Assembly (NCBI RefSeq): GCF_019393635.1
Contig: NC_057861.1
Location: 78,561,327 to 78,625,326 of the forward strand
Direction of reading: 5' to 3'
DNA length: 64,000 nucleotides
Source: Dromiciops gliroides
Taxonomy: Eukaryota > Chordata > Mammalia > Microbiotheria > Microbiotheriidae
The notes under the pieces are model-generated. The model worked only from the letters and a program-made list of their open reading frames with translations. It was not told where the DNA came from and did no database searches. This document shows, piece after piece, positions 49,015 to 61,819 of the stretch (positions within the stretch are counted from its first letter, which is position 1; each line of letters begins with the position of its first letter). Position numbers and translations under genes: made by a program.

Positions 49015-51610
49015 TGGATGAGACATTTTTCAGCTCAAGACAGCTTAGGAGGTTGGCAAGAGAGTTTCGTGACACTGGAGTAGAAGCTGGCCTGGAACAC
49101 AGGCCGTGGCAGCATCAACTTCAGGAGATTTCAGCAAAGAGATGGTATGGAGAGATAATTGGTCAGAAAGATGACAAGGGTCTTCTCACTGGAACTGTGA
49201 ATAGGGTCTGGCACTGTTTGGCAACTCCCTTGCCTATACACAGTTTTGGGTTGTAGTTCAAGAGCAGAGAGGAGTGCTTAAGCTCAGTCACAAAGGAGGA
49301 CGGTCCCTGGTCACAGTCCTAGGGTTAAGAGGAGTGCTAGTACTTGTAGCTGCAGAAGAACAAGTGCCCTTCTTCAGTAAAGACAAGAGCATAGACCAGG
49401 AGAGTAGTGACCACTCCTCTTCTTGGATCACACCACCATGGAAGCACTAAAAACTACAGACCCTCAGAACTAGCTCTGAAAATAATAGCATGAAAACCAA
49501 ATCTGAAGTTTGGGATAGTGCCTCCACACCCCAAGTTGAAGAGAGCCCAATTTTATGTTAAAGTTCAAATTCAAGAAATAGGCCTAGAAATATGAACAAA
49601 GAACAAAAACAAAAGGTGACCATAAAAAAGCTACTGCTGTGGTAGGGAAGACCAAGAGACAAACTCAGAAGAAGACAATGATCTGAAAAACAGCTACAAG
49701 AAAAACCTCAAAGAAAAATGTCAATTGTAAATGAGGCCTACATTAATTCCTGCAAGAGTTAAAGAGATAAGAGTCATAGAAGAAAAACTGGGAAAAGAAA
49801 TGAGAGAGATGCAAGAAAAATTATGAAAAGAGAACAATTCACCGTCCCTAGAGTTAGGAAGACCTGAGTTAAAAATGTGCCCTCAGACACTAGCTGGATA
49901 CCCTGACTCCCCCAAAAGAGAGAATTCATAGCTTGGTAAAAGCAGCATAAAAATGGAAGAAAATAATACCATAAAACCAGAATTGGCCTAATGTAAGAGT
50001 CACAAATTCACTGAAGAAAAGAACCCCTTAAAAGCAGAATTGGCCGAATGGAAAAAAGCTAAAAAGCTTAAGAATGCAATTCCTTAAAAATGATAATTGG
50101 ACAAGTGAAAGTTAAAGGATCCATGAGACATCAAAAGATGAAACGAAGTCAAAAGAATGAAAAAAATAGAAGAGAATGTGAAATCTCATTGGAAAAACAA
50201 ATAACCTGGAAAATAGATTTAGTGGAAATAATTTAAGAATTACTGGGCTACCTAAAAAGCTATGACTTTAAAAAAAAAAGGACTAGATACCATGCTTCAA
50301 GAAATTATCAAGAAAAAACTGAACTGATATCCTAGAATCAGAGGGTAAAAATAGAAATTAAAACAATCCGCTGATCATTTCCTGAAAGAAATAACAAAAT
50401 GAAAACTCTAGGAATATTATAGCCAATTCCAGAGCCCCCAGGTCAAGGAGAAATTATTTCAAGTAGCCAGAAAAACAATTTAAGTATTGTGGAGTCACAG
50501 TCAGGATCACCCAATATTTAGCAGTTTCCCCATTAGAAGAGTAGAGGGCTTGGGATATGATAATTCCAGAAGGCAAAGGAGCTAAAATTATAACCAAGAA
50601 CCAACTAGCCAGAAAAATTGAGAATAATCCTTCAGGTTAAAAAAAAAAAGACATTTAAACAAAATAAAGGACTTGCAAGCATTCCTGATGAAAAGACCAG
50701 AGCTAAATAGAAAATATGACAAACACAAGACTCAAGAGAAATATAAAAAACTAAATATGAAAGATAAATAATAAGGGACTCAAAAAAGTTAAAGTCATAT
50801 GGGAAGATGATACATGTTTAATTCCTAAGAACTTTATTATGACAATTAGGAGTCTACATAGAGAGCATGGGTATGAGTTGATTATGAGATGATCAAGAAA
50901 ACGAAGGAGTAAGAAAACCGGGGTATACTGGAAGAAGGGGGAAGATAGAGGTAGAATGGGAAAAAATACCTCATATAAAAGAGGCATGCAAGGAAGAGTT
51001 TTTTACAGTGGGAGATATGGAAGAGGGGTGGTAGGCTATGCTTGAACCTCAGTCTCATCTGAATTGGTTCAAAGAGGGAAGAATATACGACACCCAATTG
51101 CTATAGAAACCTATTTACTCAACAGGAAAATAGGAGGGAAGGGGATAAGAGAAAGAGGAAGGGGATAATAAAAGGGAGGGAAGATTAAGAGATGCAGTAG
51201 TCAGAAGCACAACAGACTTGAGGAGGGACAGGATAAAAAGAGAGAAGGATTATCAGAAGAAAATAGGATGGAGGGAAAGTAATCTAATTATGAATGTGAA
51301 TGGGGTGAGCTCACCCATAAAATGGATGTGGATAGCAAAATAGATTAGAAACTAGAATACAACAATATGTTTATTTACAAGAAACACACATAAAATAGAA
51401 AGACACACAGAATTCAAATAAGGAGCCGGGGCAGAATCTATTATCCTTCAGGTGAAATAAAAAAAAAAAAGGCAGGGGTAGCAATCATTATCTCAGACAA
51501 AGCAAAAGCAAAAATAGACCTAATTAAAAGGGATAATCAGGGAAGCTACATTTTGCTGAAAGATACCATAGACAATGATGTTATATCAAAAATTTTTATA
51601 GCAAGTTTTT
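49015..51610 (+). repeat. L1 LINE: 5' UTR, ORF1, start of ORF2, decayed
   Basis: Order parallels the copy at 24,681: 5' UTR-like text, ORF1-like from about 49,590 ('aagaccaagagacaaactca', 'agaagaaaaactgggaaaag'), and ORF2 start near 51,285 ('gaatgtgaatggggtgagct'). Heavily mutated and inactive. A degraded SINE-like scrap lies near 49,850. Confidence 0.78.
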
Positions 51611-52660
51611 CTGATAAAAGCCTCATTTCTCAAATATAAAGAAACTGCGTCAATTTTATAAAAATAGACATTTCTCAAGTGATAAGTAGTCAAAGGATGT
51701 GAACAGGCAGTTTTCAGAAGATATCAAAGATATCTATGGTCTAAAATGTTCAACAACAACTCTAATGTACCAACTCACACCCATCAGAATGAGAAATGAG
51801 AAATGTTGGATGGGATTAGGTATACTATTAACTATAGGTAGAGTTGTGAACTGATCAAACCCATTCTGGAGAATAATTTGGAACTATGCTCAAAGAGCTA
51901 TAAAACTGTGCTATAAAACTTGGACCTGGCAATATCACTACTACCCTAATGAAAAGAAAAAGGAAAGGGGGCAGCTAGGTGGCACAGTGTATAAAGCACC
52001 AGCCCTGGATTCAGAAGGACCTGAGTTCAAATCCAGTCTCAGACACTTGACACTTACTAGCTGTGTGACCCTGGGCAAGTCACTTGACCCTCATTGCCCC
52101 ACAAAAACAAACAAAAAAGGAAAAAGACCCATATGTACAAAAAATATTTATAGCTACTTTGTGTAGTGGCAAAGAATTAGAAATTGAGGAGATGCCCATC
52201 AATTTGGGGTACAGCTGAACAAATTGTAGCATATGATTGTGATGGAGTACTAGTATGCTATAAGAAATGATGATAGGGATGGTTTCAGAAAACCATGGGA
52301 AGACCTATGTGAGCTGATGCAAATTGAAGTGAGTAGAATCAGGAGGTCATTATACACAGTAACAGCAACATTGTAATAATGATCAACTGTGAAAGACTGA
52401 GCAACTATGATCATTACAGTCATCTAAGATAATTCCAAAGGACTCATGGTGAAAAATGCTATCCACCTCCAAAGAGAGAACTGATAACCCTGAGTACAAA
52501 TTGAAGTATAATTTTATCACTTTTTTTCTTGCTTTTTTGTGATATGGCAAAAATGGAAATATGTTTTTGCATGATTTCAAATGTGAGGGAGGGCTGGAGA
52601 GGAGATAATTTGGAACTAAGAATTTAAAAAATTTTTTAAATAAAGAAATCATATTTTTAA
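51611..52660 (+). repeat. L1 3' end joined to the preceding L1, with nested SINE
   Basis: 'ctgataaaagcctcatttct', 'acatttctcaagtgataagt', 'atttggaactatgctcaaag' and 'gagtactagtatgctataag', with 3' UTR to about 52,655. The jump from ORF2 start to ORF2 tail at about 51,610 implies a large internal deletion of ORF2. Confidence 0.78.
51967..52118 (+). repeat. WSINE1-like SINE nested in L1
   Basis: Full copy. Flanks 'aagaaaaaggaaag' and 'aaaaaaggaaaaag' suggest a target duplication. Confidence 0.9.
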
Positions 52661-52664
52661 AAAA

Positions 52665-53660
52665 CCTATCTGCCTCAACCCCCAAATCAACGATTCCATA
52701 ATAAAGCAAGAAATAGTACAAAAATTAAAGATTGAAAGAATAGAAGAAAATATAGGTTATCTGATAACAAAAATAATTGATCTTAATAAAATAAGATAGT
52801 TTTAAGAATCATTGGGTTTGCAGAAAATTAGAATTTTAAAAAGCATGGACAATATATTTCAATAAATCATAAATGAAAAATGCCTAGACCTATTAGAACC
52901 AGAAGGCACAGTGAAAATGAGTCTAGTGATCACTTCCTGAAAAGAAACTCAAAGGAAAAATTCTCTGGGATATCATAGCCAAAACTCAGCATTCCCAAAT
53001 CAAAAGGGGGAAAAATAAGCAACTAAAAGGAGGCAGTTCAAGTATCAAGGAACTATCATCAGATTATATGAGAACCTGTCAGCTTCTACAATAAATGAGC
53101 GGAGATCTTGGAATACAAAATTCCAAAAGATAAAAGATAAGGGCTTACCCTGCAAAGCTGGACACAATCTTACAAGGAAGAAAATGAAGTTTAATGGCAT
53201 AAAGGGTTTTCAAATATTCCTGGTAAAAGGGCTATAGATGGTAGGAACTTTGCAATGCAAACACAAGAATCAAACAAAATCTAGAAAGGTACATTTATTT
53301 GAGTAATTAGATGGAGTTGTGATGATATAGTACTAATATCCTAATAGGAGAAGAAACAAGGTTCCCTTCAGAATTTTAGCGTGTTGAAAGGGTATTAAAG
53401 GAATTAGATAAGTAAAACAGAAACCCTGCAGGGTGGATTGGTTCTGTTCTATGGGTTTTAAGAGGCTAAAAGAAGGGAGAGTAAAAGAATGACACTAATC
53501 AAACTTGTTCTTTATCATAAATGAGGTATATAGAAAAGCATCAAAATCAACAAGGAAAAAGCTAGGATGAGGGCGAGGTTAAGAGGAAAGATAATACCAG
53601 TGAGGGGATATCACAAAAGGGCAATTAAAAAGTGATCAAAGAACTTCAATAAAAAATGGG
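52665..53660 (+). repeat. L1 ORF1-region fragment
   Basis: 'agaatagaagaaaatatagg', 'acctattagaaccagaaggc' and 'gatatcatagccaaaactca' match the ORF1 stretch of the other L1 copies. Confidence 0.68.
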
Positions 53661-54634
53661 TACCTGTTGGTTGGGAATGGTTAACTGTAGTATGTGTATG
53701 TAATGCATTATTACTTCATAGGTAACAAGTAGATGCCAAAGGTGTACAAGCAGTCCTGAAAAGGACTTGGCAAGCCCTCACACCAGAGCTGCTAGCCCTC
53801 CTTCAACACCCCATATACCCCATACATCTGCTTTACTACTAGTCCTTTTAATGAACTGATACTGTGTATATTTGTGGGAGGATGGGGAATGTTTTGTAGA
53901 TATTTTTTCCCCTTTTACTATGCTGTCCCTCTCTCCTGCTGCTTATTCAACCCAGCCACTCTCTGAAGCCAATGATGCTACCTCTGAACATCCTACAGTC
54001 CCTACAGCCTTTGCTTTGAGGGCCTCCAAGAACAATCCTCTCACCTGACGTCCTCACGGAAAAATACTATGATGGAAAAGTGTAATGGCCAGATAGTACA
54101 TACATTTAACAAGGGTCTTCTGGACATCTCTTGAAGACACACTGAATTCTCCTTGTTTTGGGAGCCTTCTAATATATAGCCTTCATGCCAACCCCACCCT
54201 CTTCTTACACTAAGACACCTGTGCCTAACTCCATTGGTAATGTTACATACTGAAGATAATACACCTGGATTTACTTGATTATACTGATTAGTCAATATTA
54301 TACCGAATCAGTTGACATTTTTCATCTCCAATTCAGGGATTTGGGTCTATGGGGGCTTGCTAGTCCCACAGGCACTGGTTAAAGGAGATGAGGGATATGC
54401 ATTTGTGGAATGAATTTACTAGGTGCCTGGTGTCCCTTGGGGAAAGATGGTAAAAGTTGTGGAGATAGAGGTTTGACCAACTAATTAGCAAGTATCTGAG
54501 AACCTCCTGTGTGCTTAGGTCTGTGTCAGGTGAAATGAGGTGAAGGAAGGAAGAGTACAAAAATATTTCTAATGACCCTGTAAATAGAGGTCCTAGATGC
54601 CAAAGGGAAAAAAGATTACCTTGTATATATTTAT
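53661..54634. other. Unassigned intergenic sequence
   Basis: No gene or recognised repeat. Confidence 0.35.
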
Positions 54635-54712
54635 TACATATGTACATATATATATATATATATATACACAATATATATATACAATATACATATACATGCA
54701 CACATATATACT
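54635..54712. repeat. TA/CATA microsatellite
   Basis: TA and CATA units. A similar tract (55,030-55,110) lies beyond the inserted SINE, so one microsatellite was probably split by it. Confidence 0.85.
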
Positions 54713-54715
54713 TTG

Positions 54716-55024
54716 TTGTTATTTGTCCTTTGTTCTCAAAGAGGACCATGACATTGGGTGACATCATGACTTGCACTGAATTGGATTTGAGTGAGAGAGG
54801 GTTGTGCAAGGTTACCAACCTCACTCTACCCTCCAGAGCCTGCTGGGTCCATTGGCAAGATATTTATCAGGACAACTGGAGATGACCCTGGATATTTTAA
54901 GGTAATTGGGGTTAAGTGACTTGCCCAGGGTCACACAGCTAGTAAATGTCTGAGGTGAGATTTTAACTTAGGTCCTCCTAACTTCAGGGCCACTGCTCTA
55001 TCAACTATGCCACCTAGCTGCCCC
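54716..55024 (-). repeat. ~300-bp compound SINE (second family)
   Basis: Antisense, aligns along its length with 6,067-6,363. Flanks TATACTTTGT at both ends. Confidence 0.88.
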
Positions 55025-55029
55025 CTATA

Positions 55030-55135
55030 CTTTGTATAGATATTATATATATTTGTATATATGTTATATTGTATATACTTATATATGCATACATATATAT
55101 ATATACACACATAAATACATATGCTTAAATATTAC
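55030..55135. repeat. TA/CATA microsatellite, right part
   Basis: Continuation of the tract interrupted by the SINE at 54,716. Confidence 0.8.
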
Positions 55136-55589
55136 CTTGTATATACTTAAATGTGCCAAATGATGAAACATCTCCAGGCAGAGAGGTGATGGACTCAGTG
55201 CACATTGGGATACATATTTTTTGGGACATGGTCAGCAGGAATTTGTTTTGTGTGACTATATATGTTTGTAACAGGTTTTTTTCTTTCTTTGTCAATGTGG
55301 GTCAGGGTGGGGGAGATGGGAGGATGGGATAGCAAGGAGAGAAAGGAAAGTTTTTGTTGATAATCTTTTTTATTTAAAGAGAGAAAAAAGGGCAGATTTC
55401 CCAAGTTTTTAAGACATTTCTCATATGCTAGCTTTGCCAATACTTTTCAGACAAACTCAGTACGCATTTTTTGAGACTCTACAAAGTGCAAGACCCTCAG
55501 TACCAGATTCTCCTAAGACCTGTCACTGGCAGATAATATGCCACATTCTGTCTACTCCTGCTATTTCCCAACATTTAAAAAATTGTTTG

Positions 55590-56660
55590 CCTCAACTCTT
55601 CCAGGAATTCTAGCTGAAGTTGTGCCCAAGATGATTTTTTTGAGACTTTGCTTGTAGATGTTTTCACTTTTTTCTTCTGGGTTTGTGTTTTGACTTCCTG
55701 TTCCCTTAATAGCTTTTTATGTCAAGGTTCTTATTTCTTGTTGTTTGCTCATTCTTTAAGCCCACTTTCTAACTTTTGACTTTATTAGAACCAAGCTCTG
55801 CATATTTCTGGAGGGGATGTCTGGAATAAACTTGTGTCCTTGGGTTTTACTGCTATTTTATTGGGGGTTCTGAGTGTTGTGTTATTTCAGGATCTCAGGG
55901 GAAGCTCAGGCTGGGGGTGTACAAACATTCAGTTCTGCCAGTGGTCTGATAAAGGGCAACGATTGATCACTGCTCTACTGGTCTGAGTTCTACAAGATTC
56001 TGACCTAGATTTAGGTCTGGGCAACATGCTTGTGAGAATTACCTATTTGAGATTTCAGTAGACTTCTTCTGTACTCCAGAATCTTGAACTCTCTGTTACT
56101 TCAGAGGGAGAGAACTTGGTCTTGAATTCTTACCATTGTTATTGCTCTGTTGGCATCAGTCTGAGCTGGAAGCTAGACCTGAGAATCTGCTCTACACCTG
56201 GAAACTGAGCCATACAGCTGCTGCTTGCTTTTGAAACCTGCTCTTTGATTAGTACACAGAATTGATCCCATGACCACCATTCATACTAAGACTGCCACCC
56301 CTAGGCCTAGGTCCTTTCCTCAGTCCATCTTGAATCTGTGAGTGAGAACTAGATAGTGAGCAACAGAGCTGCCAGTTTGCACTTATTCTTGCACCCTGAA
56401 TAAGTTTAGGCCCCTCTGGGTTCTGGACCCCTGGCTCTGGGACCACTTCTTGCTCTGGTACACATCCTTTTCCTGTACCAGAATACTCTGCAAGTAGCCA
56501 TTCCTGGACATACCCCTTCCACAGTGTCCACAGACATCTTTATGTCTCACTGTGATTTTTAAAAATTGAATGCATTTCCCAATCAGGATTCAATCTGGTA
56601 CATTTTCTAGATCTGTTTGGAGAAGTTGTGAAGAGCTCACTGTACATCTTTCTGCTATTT
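55590..56660 (-). repeat. L1 5' UTR and ORF1 start, antisense
   Basis: Read on the minus strand, 55,620-55,790 resembles ORF1 starts of the other L1 copies ('atgagcaaacaacaagaaat', 'gaacaggaagtcaaaacaca'). The GC-richer remainder to about 56,660 is 5' UTR-like. Confidence 0.6.
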
Positions 56661-57095
56661 TTCTATATCATGTTTTCCACATTAATTGTATTTGGAAAGT
56701 TTTCCTCCACTGTGAATTCTCAGGGATTAATGCAAGCGAAAGTTGAGCTTAATGGTTTTATCCCAAATTGAATTCTCTTAAGTCTTAGGTCTGAATTGCA
56801 TTTGAAACTTTTGCCAAAATTTCACATTTATGAGCTCTGTCTACTCTGGAATATTTCTGATATGTAATAATGTCTGAGTTCAGGGGGAATTTCCCCCCAA
56901 AATTCATCATATTCCTGGTCTCCCATTCATAAATGTCTTTTTCTTTAGTTGAGTGCCACTTATAACATCTCTTATATAGGACCCCTTCTTTCCTCTGATC
57001 CTCTCACCATCCTGGTACAGGCTCTCAATATTTCATGCCTAGATTATTATTATCATTCATTCATTTATTCACTTATTTGTTATTTATTTAATTTT

Positions 57096-57228
57096 TGGGC
57101 AGGGCAATGAGGGTTAAGTGACTTGCCCAGGGTCATACAGCTAGTGTCAAGTTTCTGAGGTCAGATTTGAACTAAGGTCCTCCTGAATCCAGGGCCAGTG
57201 CTTTATCCACTGTGCCATCTAGCTGCCC
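57096..57228 (-). repeat. WSINE1-like SINE, antisense
   Basis: Inside L2. Short flanks AGATTAT on both sides. A 20-bp sense SINE-head scrap follows at about 57,250-57,270. Confidence 0.88.
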
Positions 57229-57580
57229 AGATTATAGAAAAATTGCTAGGGCAGCTAGGTGGCACTTAAAATGCTTACACCTTTTCCTTTCCCTTCCTAA
57301 AATTCAGATCTGATTATATCACCCTCCCTTTCAATAAACTCCAGCGCCCCGCCCCCACTCCCACCAATTACCTTTAGGATTAGATATAAAATCCTCTTTT
57401 TGGCTTTTAAAGCCCTTTATAACTCATCTCCCTTCTATATTTCCAGTCTTCTAACATGTTACTACCCTTCATATACTCTTTAGTAGTAACACTGGCCTTG
57501 CTGTTCCAAACACAAAATAACCCATCACCCAACAACAAGCATTTTCACTGTCTGTTCCCCTCCTAGCTTCTCTGCATTTA

Positions 57581-58720
57581 TTTTTATTTTATTTTTTTAA
57601 AATGATATTTTAATAAACTTTTCTGTATAAAAACATGATTTTGAGAAGGGTTCTATAGGCTTCACCCTACTGCCGAAAGGGTAGAAGACTTACAAAAACG
57701 GTCTAAGGACCCCTGGGATAAGGATTTCTTTTGGGTGAAAAAACTCCAGTTACCAATGCAGGTCAGCAAGTCTTCTAGCTGCCAAGAGCACTTAGCACTT
57801 GCCTGAGGTCACAAAGTAAGAGTGTACTGGGGAGGAGCTGAATCCAGGTCTCTCGGCTTTGAGGCAAGGACCCAAAAGAAGAGTGACGGGTATTTCCAGA
57901 GTCCCTTTTAAGGGGCCAAGACTTTCATGCCGCACACTACACTTCATCCCAATGCTTTGAAGAGATCATCCATTCATCTGGGGGTGCTCAGAAGTTCATA
58001 AAGAGAAGCTGGAGGAGAGAGGAGGCAGCTTCTCCCCAACACTGCCACTAGACACTAGAACTTGCCGAGTAGCGCCCCTTCTGGGACCACCTTCCTCAGC
58101 CCCAGCATGTTGGCAGTGATGATGCGCTCAAAGGTCCAGGGTTTCCAGTTGTTGAGCTCCCTTTCCCTTTGCTCCCTGCACATCTTTTCCGGAGACTCTC
58201 GGCTCACCGGCTTGGCTGGGAAGGGCAGCTTACCCTTGCAGGTAATGGGCTTGTAAAGGCCTGGGATACGCCAGATGGCAAACATGTTCTTGGTGTCCAA
58301 AGCACTATTGATTGTCAGGCGCATCATTTCAAAATGGCCCCAGCGGAGGTAATCACTGCCCAGTGCCAGATACCAAAACAACCCTCAGTGAAGTCGGTGG
58401 CTTTGGTTGACGGCCCTCGGATGTCGCTCAAGTTTTAGGTTCCCGCCTCACTTTTGGCACGAGTGGCATCCGATCAACAAATTTGAGCTTGGGCTTATCA
58501 GGGATAGAAACACCTTCATAGGTTGGTACTGGGAGGAAGGTCTTCATGCCAGCACTGAGGGGCCGGGCAGCCCCAGAACCTGAGGGGAGCACGCTCAGGA
58601 CGGGAGCGCCACCGCGCATCACCCACAGCAGTCCGCCGGGGTCCGGCCAAGACTGTGTCATGAAAGAAGCCAGATACAAGTGGGCGCTGAGCGTGGGGAG
58701 AGACCGCCCCAAGTCAGCCG
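57581..58720 (-). pseudogene. MRPL16: Processed pseudogene of MRPL16 (mitochondrial ribosomal protein uL16m)
   Basis: Minus-strand text aligns with MRPL16. 58,555-58,428 gives [40 protein letters not shown]. After frameshifts around 58,390-58,430 (LSDIRGPST is readable in another frame) it continues from about 58,378 with [38 protein letters not shown]. About 45 codons (the VGHRMGGGKG region) are deleted before [14 protein letters not shown] and NPWTFERI-like [20 protein letters not shown]. The C terminus is truncated. There are no introns, and an A-rich tail (T/A-rich at 57,581-57,610 on the plus strand) ends the insert. Flanks share GCTTCT...CTGCATTT. The functional gene makes part of the large mitoribosomal subunit. 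Confidence 0.93.
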
Positions 58721-59161
58721 CTTCTACCCCTGCATTTTTTCAAGTCTCAGCTAAATCCCTACCTTCAACACCTTCAGTCTGCATGGGAGATGTGCTGGAG
58801 TCAGTTCCTACTGGATTGCAAGAGCCAAGTGTTAAATTTTAATGTGAGCATTTACATCTCAGAAATCAGGAAACATCACAAATGACTGCTTGATTTACTT
58901 TTGTTGGTTGTCTAGGCTTAAGAAAATGTCAAGAAATTGTTAATAAGGCAGATTAAATTTAAAAGTATGTCTTGTATACATTTTTCCTGGAAAGCCAATT
59001 GCTAAATACTTACTGACACACCCCTGGTCCCCCCACCCCATTTATACTGTATACATCCTGTTTGTACATAATTGTTTTCCTATTGTCTTCCCTGTTAGAC
59101 TATGAACTCCTTGAGAACAGGAATTGCCTTTTGTCTCTTTGTATATGCAGCACTTAGCAGA

Positions 59162-59165
59162 GAAC
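59162..59165. repeat. 4-bp target duplication (left), GAAC
   Basis: GAAC precedes the 5' LTR and recurs at 62,851-62,854 after the 3' LTR. Confidence 0.9.
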
Positions 59166-59524
59166 TGTAACGATTGGAATAACGCCACCTGCTGGATACT
59201 TACTGTAGAAGAGTTCTGCCCATGAAGGGAAGGTCTTTGAGGGCAAGACCAGGAGTCAGGAAGTGACGCGGGCTAGTGGGAGGAGGAAGGAAGAGACTGG
59301 CGCTCAGGCTCGCTCTTCTTTCCTCTGGACTCTGGCGGAGAAGGGAGCTAGAAATGTGCTCTCCCTTTAATAGATAGGAATCTAGGCCTTTCTCTCTCTC
59401 TTTACCAAATTCTTATTCTCCTTAATAAATGCTTAAAAGTCTAACTCTTGCTAAAGCTTATAATTTATTGGCGACCACTCATTAGATATTTTAGACAGTT
59501 TAGCTAGAATTTTAGCCCTTAACA
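59166..59524 (+). repeat. 5' LTR
   Basis: Starts TGTAACGATTGGAATAACGC and ends TTTTAGCCCTTAACA. It holds an AATAAA at about 59,423 and a TTTAATAGATAG motif upstream that may serve as a weak TATA-type element. Confidence 0.95.
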
Positions 59525-59526
59525 GA

Positions 59527-59544
59527 TGGCTGACCACGAAGAGG
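59527..59544 (+). promoter_or_regulatory. Primer-binding-site candidate, tRNA-Arg-like
   Basis: Two bases after the LTR, an 18-bp stretch starting TGG closely resembles the complement of the 3' end of a mammalian tRNA-Arg (CCTTCGTGGTC-type acceptor). The assignment is from memory of tRNA ends. Confidence 0.55.
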
Positions 59545-59924
59545 AAAGCTGAACCTCACTTCTGATCTTCTGGTTGGGTAAGAAATTTTCCCTACCCTAA
59601 CCCTTTAAATCTTAAGTACTGCTGAATTGCCTGGTGTTTTCCCTTTAAATTTTTTCGAATGGACCTTTTAAACTCCCTAATTACCCTATTTTTGATTTTA
59701 GTCTGTTTAACCAGACAAATGGGAGATAAGATCATGTTAATGCTTTGTTTTTGTGATTTTCTATTTTTCTTTTTATTTTTGTTAAAAGAGCCAGCAACTT
59801 ACTCACACAAGGAAATATCTCTCCCTCTCCCAAGCATGCTTTTTCAGAAAAACCTGAAGAGATTCCCGCAGCTTTTCCCAGTTCTAACAGTAATTGTTGC
59901 TTTAATTTTGCATGCCTGGAGGCA

Positions 59925-60530
59925 ATGACCCACCCTCTAGAAGCTTTTAATCCCCTAGCACCTGGAGGCAAAGTGGGGGAAGAGGAATACAGGCCTGAGT
60001 TCAAAATCAAGTCTGATTCAAATTGCTCTGGTCCCTCCCCTCCTCTCCAGACCCCACCCTCTACTCCTATGGCCAAGCCCATAGCTTCCCCTGCCTGGGA
60101 AGTCCAGAGATCTGATGCACATGCTCAACTTTCTCTAACTACATTTGCAGCTTCAGGCTCAGCCCTTTCCCAGCCTGGCTGTGCTTTTGAGACAATCTTA
60201 GAAAACTCTTTAAATTCCAGATATGCTCGTTTTGTTCATAATTTTGCTAACCTGCTTTTGTCTTTCATTAGTAATCTTATAAAGCATTTGTATGGTGAAA
60301 AGCCCGACAGACAATATAGAGGGGTTAAAGAAGAACAACTTAAGCTGAATAAGAATGACAATCAACATAGTTCAAGACTCTGCTTCTTTTGCCATGGAAG
60401 GGTATATATTTTACAGAAATGTAGAAGTAAGCAGCAAGGTATTGATATGAGTATTGGGGATTTTAGATATTGGAATCAAGAGTGTTCTGAATTCACTCAG
60501 ATTATTAATGTCAGTTCAGAGGTTACATAG
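59925..60530 (+). other. gag-like open frame of the ERV element
   Basis: About 200 codons. The first part is proline-rich (PLAPGG, SPPLQTPPSTP), like the matrix/linker part of gammaretroviral Gag. A Cys/His-containing, zinc-knuckle-like stretch lies near 60,380-60,430. No clear capsid domain was recognised. Treated as a fossil; the Gag identity is tentative. Confidence 0.45.
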
Positions 60531-60539
60531 GATTTCTAT

Positions 60540-61670
60540 GCTATTACATATACATTTTGAAATTAATGGTATGGGTTTATTTTCATAGAGATTTTCATGC
60601 TTTTGAGATTGTGTCATACTTAGTTTTTAAAACAAGGAGAATATTTGTAAAAGCTTTTTATAGTCATGTGATCAAGTTTATATTTTATAATACTCTTATT
60701 AATGTTAAATTCATGCTCATTTAGATTTCCTTAGTTTGAATTTCATTGTCTTTTATTATTCCACGTGTATTTTCTTCTATTCATTCATCTATCTAATTTT
60801 GAAACATGGTTTTGATTTCATAATACAAGGTTAATTCTAGGAGTATTGTGCTCCCATAGTCTGAGTTGTTTGTTTTTGTTATTTTTTTTTAACTGATTAT
60901 TTGATCAAACTCTTTAAAGCATTTCCCTGGCAAATTGGTTGCCAAGGCAAGTGTAAATTGATTCTAGAAGTATTATTTTTGATAAGCATATTCCAAAAAA
61001 AAAAAAAAAGAGGGGAACATTTGTAAAAGTTGTCTTTGAGATTGTGTTGTGCTTTAACTTGTATTTAAATATGTTCTGATTTTTCAAAAAAGTAATTGTA
61101 TACTAAGTTAAAAAAAGGGGTATTATTTGAAATTGTTGCATAATTATATATTGTGTTCTGAGTCAAGATGTATTCACATTTTTTGCAATCATTTATTATC
61201 CTCAATTTTTAAATCCATATGAGACTTGGATTATGGGAACTTATCATTTAAGACATTAATTGCCTTTATTCTGAGTTATCAGATGCCAGTTGGCCAAGAT
61301 GCCATCCAATCACAAGAGGAATACATGCAAGAGCAGACACTGAACTGTCACATGAGGGGAGACATGCATGAAGTCAAGGTATGGCCGAGGGAACGGCTTT
61401 TGACAAATGTTGAGGTTGGATTCTCTTGGTTTAATATTTTATTTTATTTTTCCCCACAATATTGTACAGATGGCTGGAAGTATTGATCCCACCCATCTCA
61501 CTTCTACACCTGGCTTCTATGCTCCCTCCTATATGCCTGATGCCATGGACATCTCAATCCCATGCATCTGATTAAGTCTGACTCAGTTTCCTCCAATATG
61601 TTCAGTGGCATGGACATATATTCCATCCACCTATTTTAAGCCTGGCATACTGCATGGACAGTATATATTG
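60540..61670 (+). other. AT-rich interior of the ERV element, non-coding by eye
   Basis: No pol or env motifs were recognised. Confidence 0.6.
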
Positions 61671-61676
61671 CTCAAG

Positions 61677-61819
61677 TGTGGGAATGCTCATATCCCATCA
61701 TTTCTCTGTTCTTTTATGGTAACCCCCATAATTATCTCAGGTGTCATGATAAATACAGTGTTGAATTTGGCCTTGACACCTGTTACCAATTATATTAGAT
61801 TTTTAAATTTCTCATAATG
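61677..61819 (+). repeat. Segment shared with the mosaic solo LTR
   Basis: Starts TGTGGGAATGCTCATATC and matches 43,964-44,100 closely. In the mosaic copy it forms the right end of an LTR; here it lies in the interior. Confidence 0.88.

Larger units (their letters stand above)
56960..59165 (+). repeat. L2 LINE, broken up by a SINE and the MRPL16 retrocopy
   Basis: L2 blocks occur at 56,990-57,060, 57,290-57,570, 58,735-58,775 and 59,020-59,165 ('tttgtacataattgttttcc', 'actccttgagaacaggaatt', 'gcagcacttagca'). They read in order when the insertions are ignored. The L2 terminus resumes after the ERV at 62,851-62,905. The 58,776-59,015 stretch is not L2-like and is unassigned. Confidence 0.7.

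Noticed and set aside
58546-58842. 98-codon plus-strand frame
   Set aside because: It is antisense to the MRPL16 retrocopy.
59732-60082. 116-codon minus-strand frame in the ERV
   Set aside because: It overlaps the sense gag-like frame and shows no family resemblance.
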